A stretch of 64,000 bases of DNA from Pseudo-nitzschia pungens (GCA_037355855.1 CM074762.1:3286001-3350000), one strand, 5' to 3'. Shown: positions 9,829 through 20,740, numbered from the stretch's first letter. The notes: generated by a model from the letters alone, not told the origin. Numbers and translations are program-made.

Positions 9829-11196
9829 TCAAACGCGCGGCGTGTCCCGGGCGTCTGCGGCGCTCGCCGCTTCCCGGACCTCCTCGTAAAACCGTGCGAC
9901 GAAGGCCCGCTGGGAATCGGTCTGGGGCGATCGGGACAGGGCCGTTGGCATGTGCTCGGACCCCACCCGCGACTCGTATCCGGTTTGGACAACGTCGAAA
10001 ATGGTTTGGAGACCGGCGGGGGTCGTTGCGGCCGACGTTGCGGCTGCATTGGTTTCGTGGACGGCATTGCCCGCAGAAGCGAAATGGAGCAGCGTCAACA
10101 GGCAGCAGGCGGTCAGTCCCGCCCGGCCCCGGCCGCCCCAGCAGTGGATGTACACCATGCTTTGGTGGTGGTGGTCGTTGTTGTTGTCGTTCTCGCTGTC
10201 GTTTCCATCATTTCTCGCGTCCAACACGTCGAGCAGCTTCCAGAGCAAGAGTCGCATCTGGTTGGAGGTCGACGGCACCGACAAGTCCCGAATGGAGTGG
10301 TGCAGGTAACGCACCGCGACCATGTCGTTGCCGTTGTCGTTGCGCTTCTCCGCCATTGAATCCAGGATCGGCGCGTAGTGCGAAAACGGATTCGGCCAGT
10401 GCCTCCGGCTCTCCGGATCGCCGAGATATATTTCTCCGCCGTGTTGGTTCCAGCTGTCGTAGTCGTCCTGGGGCGGGAGCTCCGATTGGAGGCTCACAAA
10501 GCACAGGGTAGTGCTGCTGCCATCGGTGCGTTCCCCGCAACCTTCGATCGCCGCATCGAGGACCGTTTCCAGGTGGGCCTCCGCTTCGTCTTGCGTGGGA
10601 GTGTTCTTTTCGGGAACCCTCCCGGGGTACTGACCGACCATGATTTTCCCCGGAAGAATCCAGTTGGAAAACCCCCGCTCGGCCATGTCCGGGTGGATTC
10701 CGTCCCCATCGGTGGCGTGCTTTCGGCTGGCAGCGTAGGACGACGGAAAAAAGAGCGCTCCGTCGGAAAGAAGGCCCTCGAGGGGACTTGCGTTTGAGTT
10801 TGTGTCCGCATTCGCATTCCAGTCGCGGAGAACATTTGAGGCCTTTTCCAGAAGCTTTTCCAGCGGGACCTCGTCGCGGTTGGTCTTTCGGTAGTAACCG
10901 TTGCGCACGGATTCGAACAGCGAGCTGCGGGGGAACCGAGCCGGACCCGTGGCGTGCAGGGATCTCGCGTTGGCCGGCGATGGAAACGACGACGACGACG
11001 ACGAATCCCGGTTTCCGAATGCCAGAGCGAGCGCCGGTGTGCGTGCGGAGGACGTTGTGGCGGTGGCCGCAACCGCGGTCCGAACGAGCAACCGCCAGCG
11101 GGGGGTGGGCTTCATCGTATGGTATGTAGTAATAAGTGCAGTTGTTGATGTGGAAGGGTACGAGCGATCAACGGTCCGTTGCGTTTTCGGTTGCAT
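9829..11196 (-). CDS. Cys-based protein phosphatase (dual-specificity/PTP-like), probably organelle-targeted
   Basis: 455 aa from ATG 11196, TGA at 9829. A second ATG at 11115 (MKPTPRWRLLVRTAVAATAT) would place an Arg/Ala/Ser/Thr-rich presequence at the N-terminus, so start choice is open. The signature VYIHCWGGRGRAGL (about residue 350) matches the HC-x5-R active-site loop of cysteine-dependent phosphatases: Cys as nucleophile, Arg as phosphate-binding residue. Upstream segments WILPGKIMVGQYPG and CFVSLQSELPPQ resemble the beta-strands and variable loop of dual-specificity phosphatases. About 100 residues of Ser/Thr/Ala-rich, low-acid sequence precede the domain, suggesting a mitochondrial or plastid transit peptide (inference). 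Asp/Asn/His-rich insert (ENDNNNDHHH) before the active site. The substrate is unknown. Confidence 0.75.
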   Translation of the reverse strand: MQPKTQRTVDRSYPSTSTTALITTYHTMKPTPRWRLLVRTAVAATATTSSARTPALALAFGNRDSSSSSSFPSPANARSLHATGPARFPRSSLFESVRNGYYRKTNRDEVPLEKLLEKASNVLRDWNANADTNSNASPLEGLLSDGALFFPSSYAASRKHATDGDGIHPDMAERGFSNWILPGKIMVGQYPGRVPEKNTPTQDEAEAHLETVLDAAIEGCGERTDGSSTTLCFVSLQSELPPQDDYDSWNQHGGEIYLGDPESRRHWPNPFSHYAPILDSMAEKRNDNGNDMVAVRYLHHSIRDLSVPSTSNQMRLLLWKLLDVLDARNDGNDSENDNNNDHHHQSMVYIHCWGGRGRAGLTACCLLTLLHFASAGNAVHETNAAATSAATTPAGLQTIFDVVQTGYESRVGSEHMPTALSRSPQTDSQRAFVARFYEEVREAASAADARDTPRV

Positions 11197-12124
11197 CCAG
11201 CGTTAGAGAGAGGGGAATGGAAATGGAATGAAAGGATTGCTGGCGGTACGTACTCGTGCCGATCGTTACTTGAAGTGATGTGAGATAGCCGTATGACTAC
11301 CAGGGTGGATCCGAGTTTAATGATGATTAAAAGATTAAGTTACTTAATGGTGATGATGATGATGATGATGATCTTGGCATCCAGCTCGTTCTTTGGTTCT
11401 TGCCAACAGAAAAAATACCTGGTAAATCTTACTACGTAAGATTACCGGTAATCACTCGAACAATAAGTGAATCCTTACTTCGTATGAAATACCGGTAAGG
11501 TTACTCGTCTGTACGGATGCCCGTCCCAGACTCACTCGCATCGACTCACTCACTCATTCCACCCAATCAGACGTGCGTTTTGCCATGACGGCACCAAACG
11601 TGCATTCTTCCTCCGATGCCGCGAGGCACGATGCCGTTGTCATCTCATCAAAATCATAAGAATTCATTCGTGAAAACTTCGAACCGCGACACCTGCTCTC
11701 CCGTCTAATATCTACGGTACAGAAACTAGTAAACCTTACCATTCGTGTCTGTCGGATAATTACCGTATTTTGTACCGGTATTTTTGGGCCCTCATCAACA
11801 TACAGTAAGGCCTTACCGGTACAACATAGCATAACAAGACACCGTGTGATGTCGCTTTTTTATTGGACTTGGCGAAGCTACAACGCGAAATAAAGCAAGC
11901 GACGACTCCAACCCACGATAGCATCGCATCGCATCGCATCGCGTAACTTCACAACCGAAACCAATTTCTTCATTCAATCATTCTCAATCAAACGGACGAG
12001 TTGGAATTGCACCACTGATACTCCGCGCCGCACACCGACCGTACCGGAGTCAAAGAGCTGTTACAGAACAAACGCAATCCAAACCATCCGGAGTTGGTCC
12101 GCACACAAAACCCAAGATTGCCTC

Positions 12125-12160
<36 letters not shown>

Positions 12161-12250
12161 TTCGTTTTCCGCACTTTTTCTCATTCCATAACCCATTCCT
12201 TCTTCACTCGATTCACCGCAAGGATTTTTCTCTCCTGTCCTCATTCTCCA
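11197..12250. other. Spacer with palindromic GTA/TAC words and microsatellites
   Basis: No supported gene. It contains a GAT tract (about 11352-11372), a perfect 14-bp palindrome GATTACCGGTAATC at 11440-11453, TACCGGTAAGGTTAC at about 11482, a GCATC tract (11921-11943) and a CA dinucleotide tract (12129-12154). Confidence 0.6.
12129..12154. repeat. (CA)n dinucleotide microsatellite
   Basis: About 13 CA units, roughly 100 bp upstream of the small plus-strand ORF at 12251. Confidence 0.95.
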
Positions 12251-12625
12251 ATGTTGTTCTGGTTGGTACCAGTCGCAACTCTCGCAACTTCGAGCACGTT
12301 TGCCCTGGTGTCACCGGCAAAATCAATCACCGGAAACCAAGCGATGGCACCCAGCCGCTGCTGGAACTCTCCTCTCCGGGCCAAACCCATCGAAGCTCGT
12401 GGTGACGGCGACGGCGACGAAAACCACCACCATTGCGCCTCCCCACACTCCACTACGGGTGGCGTCGGGGTTCGTTCGAGGCAGGGTTCCAAACCACCAA
12501 GAAGCGGCACCCCCGCAAGCGAAACCATGGCGGCCCGGCTGTGGGCCGCGGGTCTCGTGGAAACGGTTCCGTGGCACGCCGGGAGCAAGCGGTACCTGGA
12601 TGCGATCCAGACCCGGCGATCCTAG
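12251..12625 (+). CDS. Possible small secreted or organelle-targeted protein
   Basis: ATG 12251 opens 124 aa. The N-terminus MLFWLVPVATLATSSTFALV is hydrophobic and signal-peptide-like. The TFALV stretch is reminiscent of, but not identical to, the ASAF-type cleavage site of diatom plastid preproteins. The middle is low complexity (DGDGDENHHH). The end (MAARLWAAGLVETVPWHAGS) looks protein-like but has no known family. The minus strand is also open here, so a chance frame cannot be excluded. Confidence 0.35.
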   Translation: MLFWLVPVATLATSSTFALVSPAKSITGNQAMAPSRCWNSPLRAKPIEARGDGDGDENHHHCASPHSTTGGVGVRSRQGSKPPRSGTPASETMAARLWAAGLVETVPWHAGSKRYLDAIQTRRS

Positions 12626-14420
12626 GATCACGATGGGATTCCATTTCCTTCCATTCCAATCATTGCAATTATTGGTGTAATCATTGCCACGCCAAGCCAA
12701 GCCAAGCCTCGGAACCCTGCCACCATGACCATACAACTCTTCGGGGCAACTCCTGCGTGCCCCGAATCCGAGACGAAGAGCGCACTGCTCCGTGCATTAG
12801 TTCCCTTGTAGCACGTGTATTGACTAGTAATAGAATTTAGATAATTACATTTTGTTTACATCATTATTAGTAGAAGAAACAATGGTAGTTGTAATGTCGG
12901 AGTCGGTTCCGTTCGGGGCGGTTTGATCACCGCAGTACACGAGAAGAAGAGATTGCTACAGAAACGAACATGATGCATACTACAGAAAAAGTCACAGCAC
13001 AAATCCGCAAGATCCAAGTACTGAACAAAACGAAGGAAAGTCACAACGGATTATACGATCCCACTCAATACCACCACTAGTAAACAATCGACGACCAATC
13101 GAGAGTTTTGAATATTACCATCACCAAGCTTCCTTCTTTCATCCTGCGACAGTGTTGGGGCATACACTTATGGCGCATCAAAGAGCTGTGTGCTGGCTAG
13201 TAGTGATCAAGGATCTTCCCATATATATCTATTGTTACAAAGCTCTTCATTATTTTTTTGAGTTTTGTACCCGGTACGTTTACGGTAGGAACAATAATTA
13301 TGGGAAGAAACTAAAATACCGGGGTATCCTTACCGGTAATTACGAGTACCTAAGTACGTGTAGACATATGTGTACCATACTATACGTACATAGAGTATGT
13401 ACATAATATCACGTGGTATGGTATCCCACATCACACGAAACACGACTATCCGTTGAAAGGGATTGTGACGGCTGTGACACGAGTTAAATGTTCTTCCTCG
13501 AAGGATTTTGGTTTGGTCGGAGTCGAAAAAGGATATGCGCGCCTGACCTGTTTTACCCATTTGTGTCGAAATACCTGGTACCGTACGGTATGCAGAAAGA
13601 AGGATGCGTGCCTTTTGGCGTTAGAAGCGAGTAGAAACAGCGCGTCACCGTTGGGTAACGGCCCCTTCATTGACACACTCCTTCGCGTTCGCTTCGAATT
13701 TATTGATTTTTGTGTGTGTGTTGCGAGAATGAGCGACCGAATCCAGAACCCGCAAACCGATATCTACCGTTAAGCAGTGTCGTCACCCAAAAAACAACTA
13801 TGCATAGTTTCTACGGTTAAGGTCTTAGTCGAACAACTTGATGCGATCCTACCGTATCGATGATGATGCGTCGTTTTTCAAAAAAAAACTTGGAAGCAGG
13901 GCAAACTAGCAAACAAATAATAAAAATATCGCAACTGTTAACCAAACCATTCTTTGTGCAGTAAACCAACTCAAGCACACTGAATGGATTTGCCTCAAAC
14001 GTTCAACATTTACTAGCTTCATTCCTCCATCAGCACCAACCAAACCGTTGCCACAGACACAATCTAGTTGAGCTTTCCTCTCTCTTTTCATCAGCATCCC
14101 GAGCATTACCAAGATAGTAGTTCTCCATATCATTATCACCCCACGACTGTAACAAACGGCTCCTTCCATAGATACTGCTTCCACATTGATTATAGGCACG
14201 ATTCACATTAATTCCAGACAAGAGATATTGTTTCAATCATCTCTAAAACCGTCTTATAGTCGCTGAAAGTCAAAACCAGTGACACTTCTCTCGAGACTTT
14301 CTCTGCAACAGCTGAAACAAACATACCACGAACCTGAACGCCTCACTGGACATACTAAGAGCAACAGATCGATCACTTTCTGAGGGTTGTTGGAACGAGT
14401 ACCGAAACCGAATTCCCGAA
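12626..14420. other. Spacer, mostly AT-rich, no supported gene
   Basis: Several short frames of about 70-100 codons exist on both strands; none has a family signature or a good start. Around 13260-13400 the GTA/TAC word set recurs (CCTTACCGGTAATTACGAG). Roughly 14280-14420 is the probable 5' UTR of the plus-strand gene at 14421. Confidence 0.6.
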
Positions 14421-15416
14421 ATGGATCAATCAGCAGCGGTGGCTGTCACAAGCAATAGCGCCACTATGCACAGCACTGGCACGAACAATCACAACATCGA
14501 GGATCACGAGGACCAAGCCAGTCTGATAAGCGCTCTATCAGGTGAAGATGTCGATGTTTCGCTCTTAGCGGGAGAGAACGTTAATTATGACGGCGACGAC
14601 GACGCTGGCTGCACCTTGATCAGCAACACCTCCAGCAACGCTTCTAATTACTTTATAACTCCCCACCACAAGCACGTCGACAGTCTCTGCTACTCTTCCA
14701 CGTCATCTCCTCCCCCCGGCTCACGTAAGAAGGGAGTTCCCACTTCCTCCTACCTCGCTTCTTTTGGGAACTCCCTCGGATCCCAACAGGCCTTTCCATC
14801 CTCCATGTTTCCGGGACAGAGACTCCTCCCCTCGAATTCCTCGAAAGATCCACTGGGGCACGAAGCCGGCCAGGATGATTCGAGACGGTCACATTCCTAC
14901 GTTCCCTCCTACTATTACATGTCGCCGTCCTCCGAAATACCACCCAATACTGCATCGTCTTCCTGGCAGGAATCCTATCAAAACAGTGGTAACGGGATGT
15001 ACCGACATGGTGACACGCACAGCACGATTGCCCGATACAACAGCATTCAGGCCTCCGGCAGCAATGTCTACCAAAAGCGCTCCAAACGCTCGGAGTTTTA
15101 CGATGATGACGTGTCACTCCCGGCCAATTGGAGGGGGGCGATGAAATGCCTGTTTTCTCCGAGGGTCCTGGCTACGCTCCTGATCTGTGCCGTTATTCTG
15201 GTAAACCTGCTCCGTGTGGGAAACCAAGGCAAGCATCACCGAAACCATGGAAGCAGCACACTCCGCGGAAGTCACGTGAGCGCCGACTACGTCAAGCTGG
15301 AAGCCATTGGAAACACTGACCTCTGGAGCCTATTTGATGATGAAACGCCCCCGCCGATCGACGAGGAATTCTTCGAACCCAGAGCTGACCACGAAGAAGA
15401 CGGAGACGGAACCTAG
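14421..15416 (+). CDS. Single-pass membrane protein of unknown function
   Basis: 331 aa, ATG 14421, TAG 15416, single exon. The first ~240 residues are hydrophilic and Ser/Asn/Asp/Tyr-rich (EDVDVSLLAG and YVPSYYYMSPSSE segments), as in a disordered cytosolic region with many possible phosphorylation sites. One clear membrane segment follows (VLATLLICAVILVNLLRVG, about residues 250-270), preceded by Lys/Arg (RSKRSEF, MKCLFSPR). A short acidic tail ends in EEDGDGT. The positive charges on the N-terminal side predict an N-in, C-out orientation. No enzyme motif seen and no family recognised. Strong frame, sensible start context and codon use support a real gene. Confidence 0.75.
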   Translation: MDQSAAVAVTSNSATMHSTGTNNHNIEDHEDQASLISALSGEDVDVSLLAGENVNYDGDDDAGCTLISNTSSNASNYFITPHHKHVDSLCYSSTSSPPPGSRKKGVPTSSYLASFGNSLGSQQAFPSSMFPGQRLLPSNSSKDPLGHEAGQDDSRRSHSYVPSYYYMSPSSEIPPNTASSSWQESYQNSGNGMYRHGDTHSTIARYNSIQASGSNVYQKRSKRSEFYDDDVSLPANWRGAMKCLFSPRVLATLLICAVILVNLLRVGNQGKHHRNHGSSTLRGSHVSADYVKLEAIGNTDLWSLFDDETPPPIDEEFFEPRADHEEDGDGT

Positions 15417-16199
15417 CAACGCACTGTAGCGACGAGCACTACACCCACCCAGTACCGCTCTACGGATTGGGATGGATTTGATTTCCGTTGCACAACATTC
15501 CTGTAGTTGGTTTGTGCGCACAATGAGAAACTATCCTGTGTACGATGATGCAACATTCTGCATCGATCCAAAGTCCAGCTGTGACCGATGGAGCTTCGAC
15601 CAGGCTTGCAGAAGGATGCCCAACACGGAAGTCTCGTTCAAATTGTTCGTGCGAATGCACCAGTACCGAGCCAATGGAATACTGATTTCAAAACGGAATG
15701 CCGATAGCACGAATCCTGTGAGTAATGACATCGTATTCCTGCGTACCAGCGATCCATTCATTCATTTATTCGTCCATACATCCGAGCACGAATACGGCAC
15801 GCACACTCACGTTGGAAACGAAAGGAAAAAGTGCACATATCACACTAGAAGAATAGATTATTCTAAAAAGTAGAAAGTTGAACCAAAGTATGCATGGAAA
15901 GAAAATTGTACTTCCTAGATCGTTTTGCTACAAGGGGAAACTAAACTACTGCAATCTATACTCTCTTCTTCAAGCGAGGTGTGCTTGAGCATGACAGAGA
16001 GAATCAGGTTCGTTTGGTGGAACTGAGAGATAGTGCAGTCCATTCCAACCCAACCAATGAAGTCCGTGTCAGTGTTTCATGCACTGGGATTCTCCAATAT
16101 TTCATTCAATTCAATGCAATACAAACCAGTACAAGTCAAGCAGTAACAGTAGCAGTAGAAGCAGCCAGCAGCCTCAACAGCACTGCAAGCGTTCGGTAG
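15417..16199. other. Spacer between convergent genes
   Basis: Lies between the stops of a plus-strand and a minus-strand gene, so mainly 3' UTR. A 133-codon frame at 15472 has no family signature and no good context; I do not call it. Confidence 0.55.
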
Positions 16200-18429
16200 C
16201 TATGGAATCCCCGTGGATTCCCCCATGGCGACACCGGCACTAGCCCCGTGATTGGTGGACATCCCAGTTGCCCCTTCCGCGTTGCTGTTGGCAGCGACAC
16301 TGGCAGCTGTGTTGCAATTGTCGTTGCTGCTGGCAGCGGTGCCATCGTTGTTGGCCGGCGACAGAACCGTGTTCGGCAGCCGCGGGAGACATAGCAATGA
16401 TTGTGTTCGTGGTCGCCGTCGTCCGTCGCCGTTGCCAGTTCCGGCAGATGCTGTGTAGGTTGTACTTCTGGCAGCGGCACGAGGGATGTTGTTGGTTGCT
16501 GGCTGCAATTGTTCCTGCTGAAGTTGGTGTTGTATTTGGACTTGGTGTTGCATCTGCTGTTGAAAATGTACCTGCTGCATTTGGTGCTGCAGCTGTTGCT
16601 GTTGACTCTCCTGAATCTGCTGTTGGAGTTGTTGTTGCTGCTGCTGCTGCTGCTGTTGCTGTTGCTGTTGCTGTTGTTGTTGCTGCTGCTGCTGCTGCTG
16701 CAGGGTATTGTATTTGGCACGCTTGCGATGTGGTACGGCGGCGGATGCCGATGCCGACGCGGACGTCGCTGCCGCCGACGCCGTGGAAGTCGACACGGAG
16801 GCGGACACCGATGCGGCCACGGTCCCCCTCTTGCCGGCATCGGACCGTTTTTTTCGCTCGACTTCCCCCCGGCGGGTGCAGACGCTGGAGGCCAGGACCT
16901 GGTGGAATCCCCGCTCCCGCCCCCAGGCGTGGGCCAGGTCCTTGAAGTTTGCGTGGGGAGTTCCCCCGCTCAGCAGCAAGATTTCCACCAGCGCCAGCTG
17001 CTTTTCCCACGGCTCGAGCTGGCAGCTCAGCGATGGGCATTCGAACATGCCCCGTGCCCGACGCTCGGCCTGGCGGTGCCATCCGACCTCCTTGTGGAGG
17101 GCACCGTCCCGCAAAAAGGTCACCAGGGGCATGGCCGAAACAATGTTGTTGGTGGAGGGATGGCTGCTCGTGGCGGAGGCCACCTTGTGGTTGCTACTGG
17201 TGGTGCCACCGCCTTCGTGGGGACTGATTTGCGTGGTCTCGTCCGTTCTAGAAACCGCGGCGGAAGACTCCGATGCGCCGCCGCCGGCAGCCGCGGCCGC
17301 CATGACCGCTTCTTTGACGTTCTTCTCGGCCGCCAGTACGGAAATGGAGGAGGGTCGGTAGGCAATGGATGCCGGGAGGATGGTGTCGTAGACGCTCTCC
17401 CCCACAGGCGGAGGGGGCTGTTCCTCCTCCTGCTTTTTGCGCTCGGCCTCGGCCTTGGCGGCTACCTGATCGGGAAAGTGAACGGCCCGCCAGTGGCGCT
17501 TGCACATGCCGTTGTGCGTGCCCTGGGCTTGTTTTTCGCAGCCCTCGACCTGGCGGTGACGACAGAGATGATGCGCGTGAGCAAGAGACAAGTGTGGTGT
17601 GAGAGACGAAGCAGCAAAAGGGAGTGATTGAAAAAACAAAATCCCTCAATGAATCGGAGTGGATTGCTAGGTAGCACACTCCACGTGAGAAGATGGTTGA
17701 ATGAAACACGGATCCATTCAAACATGCATGCATGTATGCATGTATGCATGCACGCATAGAATGATGGGATCGCAGCTCCACGGAATGATCCCAACGAACG
17801 GCAAGCAGTATCAGCGACGCACCTTGCACCGTTTTGCTTTGGCACCGTGGCGTTGGCAATGCCCCTGACTCTTGATCACCCTCGGTGCAACCCGGGAATC
17901 GGCACAGCCTCTTCTTTCGGTTGCTGTTGCCGTTGCTGTTGTTGTTGCTGCTGTTGCTGTTGTTGTCTATGCTGACATTTCCACTGCTGTTGGCTCGGTG
18001 ATGCATCGGAGTGGATGCTGTAGCCGCCGTCAGTGGAGCTGCTACCGACTGGTTGTCCGCAGCCCCGAGATCTCCTGCCGTCGGCGTTCCGAGGGGTTGA
18101 CAAATGACGTGGCTGGCATCGTTGGCCGCAACGGTTGCATCCTCCAACTCTTCGAGGAGGATGTGATGGTTTCCGCTGCCGGTGCCGCTGTCGGTTCCAA
18201 CCTCGCCTGCGGGGGATGATATCGACGACGGGGGCAGTTCGCCCTCGCCGTTTCTGGTTTCCAGGGTGCTGGATCCGTGCTCTATTGCCGCATCCAGCGC
18301 AGCTGTTGTTGCGGCAGGAATCAGCGGTGAAGCGGCGGGGAGCTCGGTGCCAACATCGGTCGTCGATCCGGTTGCGTTCTCCATGGCAGGCGCTGCCATC
18401 CCCTCGTGCTGTGGAGCCGCGTTATCCAT
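16200..18429 (-). CDS. Cys/His zinc-motif regulatory protein with polyQ; two exons and an apparent 1-nt frameshift
   Basis: ATG 18429. Exon 1 is 18429-17823, intron 17822-17550 (GT-AG, 273 bp, phase 0), exon 2 is 17549-16200 (TAG). Exon 1 encodes an Ala/Ser/Asn/Gln-rich start, then LCRFPGCT. The following bases, one nucleotide out of frame, encode RVIKSQGHCQRHGAKAKRCK. Exon 2 continues VEGCEKQAQGTHNGMCKRHW. Together these are two C-x4-C-x(9-10)-C-x2-H repeats typical of Cys-rich WRKY19-like zinc motifs found in diatoms and oomycetes. One extra base near 17880 (ACC-G-AGG) breaks the frame. Without it the two exons join as 651 codons. Further on, a conserved-looking block (LEPWEKQLALVEILLLSGG) and a basic region precede poly-Q (about 16620-16700). 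Probable nuclear DNA- or protein-binding regulator (inference). Confidence 0.7.
16617..16700. repeat. CAG/CAA trinucleotide tract (polyQ coding)
   Basis: Mixed TTG/CTG triplets on the plus strand, that is CAA/CAG on the coding minus strand, give more than 20 consecutive glutamines in the zinc-motif protein. Flanking Gln-rich sequence extends to about 16510. Confidence 0.9.
17721..17757. repeat. ATGC/ATGT tetranucleotide tract inside an intron
   Basis: Alternating CATG, CATGTATG units within the 273-bp intron (17550-17822) of the zinc-motif gene. Confidence 0.85.
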
Positions 18430-19942
18430 TCGTCGCTCCGCGGTTTTCTTGCTCTCTGGATAGAATACAGTAAGAATACAGTAGACGAGCAGGTGGTTGT
18501 CTGTTCCTTGACTCCAGCAGAACTACGAAATATCGATTGAACTATAGAAGAAACGGGCGGTGTGCTCATGGAAAGAAAAGCGACTTGACACCTGCCGCAC
18601 GACCTTTGGGATTTTCAGATGAGACCAAGCCAAAAGATCAACGGGAGATCAAAAAAGTTCTGCGGGGTTTGATGGGTCAATCTGATGATGATACCTTTTC
18701 GGCAAGGATGCTGTGATGGATGATATGTGTCTCACAGATTTCGGTTGTACCAGTAACTACCACTACTAGTACCTGTGGGGAAATTATATCCGTGTCCTAG
18801 TAGTACCGGTACCGGTACGTACCGGTACCGTAATCTTAATTCCTAATTCCTGATAGCACGATACGATGTGTCGTTGCTCGAGCTCCTCGAGGTGTCGTGT
18901 GAAAAAGAGCTTGATTTCGACTCACTCTCAATTTCAATTTTTTTTTTATGATGCTGGTTCGAACCATGCTCGAGGTATGAGAAAACCGAGCGAGAACAAC
19001 TGAATAAGGTTTACTTCGTATTATTATTTTTTCTTCCCCGCTAGACCTGGAATGGGCGCAGCCGGCCTCAAATAACAAAATCGCACGTCGTCCATGGGGA
19101 GTAAGGTAAAGGTTACGGTAAGATTTAAACTGCCTGGTAAGGTTACCGAATCAAAATCAATCGTACGGTATCTTGTCCGGAGTCTCGTAAGATTCATTCA
19201 GTCCAGTAAGTTACGGTAAGGTTAACCTTACGTTGTCGAAGGTCTGGACCTCAACCGTACAAGAAGCGGAATGACGCTTTAAGATTAGCGTTAGGGACTT
19301 TGGATGTTGCAAAAAAAGTGAAAAATGAAAAATAAGCCTTCCACAATTTCAATTCCGTAACGGTAATTGAACGTTTGAGATTAGAAAAATAACGGTAGCT
19401 CGTACTTCGTGAGAATCACTTTTAAGATTTTGCGGAGAAACCCGTAATACTTGCAACTTTGGATCCTTATCACTACAGTACGAGTACTCTAGTAGGGACA
19501 AGTAATTACATACAAAAAATTAAAATAATCTAGAGTGCTTGTTCTTTTTTGAACATTCAAACACGCACTGTTAGGCCTTCAATAAAAAATAGAAAATCTT
19601 GTTCTAGGCAGTAATGAAACATCATGGAGAACTCGGCTACTGTATCAATATTTCTTTCAAAATCGACGAACCGAGAATAGAATCTTGTCAACAATTTCGA
19701 GATCCGCTATCGAATCCGCCATTGAATAGAAAAATTCGCTTAGGATCCAATAATCACCGGTAGGAAATTACCACGACGTATCCGCCTATCCAAAATCTTT
19801 CATGGAAGAACACGGGACACCATCTCCATCCTTGAGTTTCTTGGGAACCCAAGAGTTGTCACACAAAATACGATTTACTCAATCAACGAACGCTCTACAA
19901 ATTCAACTACATTTCGATCAAACTTCATTCCTATCACACACC
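18430..19942. other. Spacer between divergent genes, with a 24-bp palindrome
   Basis: No supported gene. It holds a perfect 24-bp palindrome at 18807-18830 built from GGTACC, CCGG and GTAC, and many GGTTACC/TAAGGTTAC words at 19000-19260. AT-rich sequence follows up to the start at 19943. The genes on either side are divergent, so both promoters must lie here; I recognise no TATA or initiator element with confidence. Confidence 0.6.
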
Positions 19943-20740
19943 ATGCCCATCGGACAACGAGGACGCGCACGAAGAGAAGCCCGCAGGGAGAACCGTGCTC
20001 CCGCGGTCAAAACCGCCATGGCCGTCGGAGTAGGAATGGCTGCCGGTGCCGCGATCGCCAACCGACGCCACGAACGACGCGAAAAGTCTCCGTCTCCGTC
20101 TCCCGAACCTCCCAAGGATCGCCGCGGGCTCAAGACCGCCCTCGCCGTGGGAGGGGGAATCGCCGCCGGAGCGGCCATCGCCAATCGTCGACGCGAAGGG
20201 TCTCCCGGATCCTCCGGCAGCGACGAGGACGAGGGTGGTCCGCAGACCTTTGCCATGAAAGAAAAGCTCTTGGCCTTTGGCGATTCCTTCGCCATCAATC
20301 GCGTGACCCGGCGCCACCAGAGGGGAAAGCCGGCCTACTACGCCAACAACAAGGTCTTCCGCCTCCGAGAAACCTTTCATCTGCAAGAAAGCCGCTCCGG
20401 GCCGACCCTCTACACCATCCAGGATCGCAAGCTCCGGCTCCGAGACTCCATGGCCATCGAGGACGCCGACGGCAAGAAGATTGCCGAGATCAAGAAACGC
20501 GCCATTGGTGTGGTGAGAGACAACTTTGTCGTCAAGGTCAGGGGCGACAAGAACTGGCAGATCCACGGATCTATCCTCCAGCACGACTTCACCATCAAGG
20601 AGGGCGGAGAAGAAATCGTCAAGGTTCACAAGAACTGGATCGCTCCGATCCGCGATTGCTACTTCATCGATATCCACGGAACGGACGATGTGGCTCTGGC
20701 ATTGACGGTTGTCATCGGTCTCGAAGCCATGACCGATTGA
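19943..20740 (+). CDS. LURP-one-related (LOR / Tubby C-terminal-like) protein
   Basis: The likely start is ATG 19943 (CACACACC before it), giving 265 aa. An upstream in-frame ATG at 19802 would add 47 residues that look like UTR. The N-terminus is basic with two imperfect repeats of a short Ala/Gly segment (KTAMAVGVGMAAGAAIANRR and KTALAVGGGIAAGAAIANRR) separated by a KSPSPSPEPP linker. From about residue 100 comes a LURP-one/YxjI-type domain: FAMKEKLLAFGDSFAI, YYANNKVFRLRETFHL, LYTIQDRKLRLRDSM, IAEIKKR, WQIHGSILQHDFTI, IVKVHKNW. The C-terminus, VALALTVVIGLEAMT, matches the hydrophobic helix that threads the Tubby-like barrel. The family is linked to lipid/membrane association and stress responses, but biochemical function is unsettled. 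Confidence 0.85.
   Translation: MPIGQRGRARREARRENRAPAVKTAMAVGVGMAAGAAIANRRHERREKSPSPSPEPPKDRRGLKTALAVGGGIAAGAAIANRRREGSPGSSGSDEDEGGPQTFAMKEKLLAFGDSFAINRVTRRHQRGKPAYYANNKVFRLRETFHLQESRSGPTLYTIQDRKLRLRDSMAIEDADGKKIAEIKKRAIGVVRDNFVVKVRGDKNWQIHGSILQHDFTIKEGGEEIVKVHKNWIAPIRDCYFIDIHGTDDVALALTVVIGLEAMTD

Noticed and set aside
14030..14236. Protein-like minus-strand frame with WGDNDMENYYLGNARDADEK.
   Set aside because: Only 68 codons, no ATG at the start and closed immediately upstream; no splice context found.
15472..15873. 133-codon plus-strand frame after the single-pass membrane protein.
   Set aside because: Lies in the probable 3' UTR, with no family signature and unremarkable composition.
17248..18429. 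A single 393-aa protein reading through the intron of the zinc-motif gene.
   Set aside because: The region after GCT loses the Cys/His pattern, while the +1 frame plus a canonical GT-AG intron restores it; mentioned only as a possible isoform.
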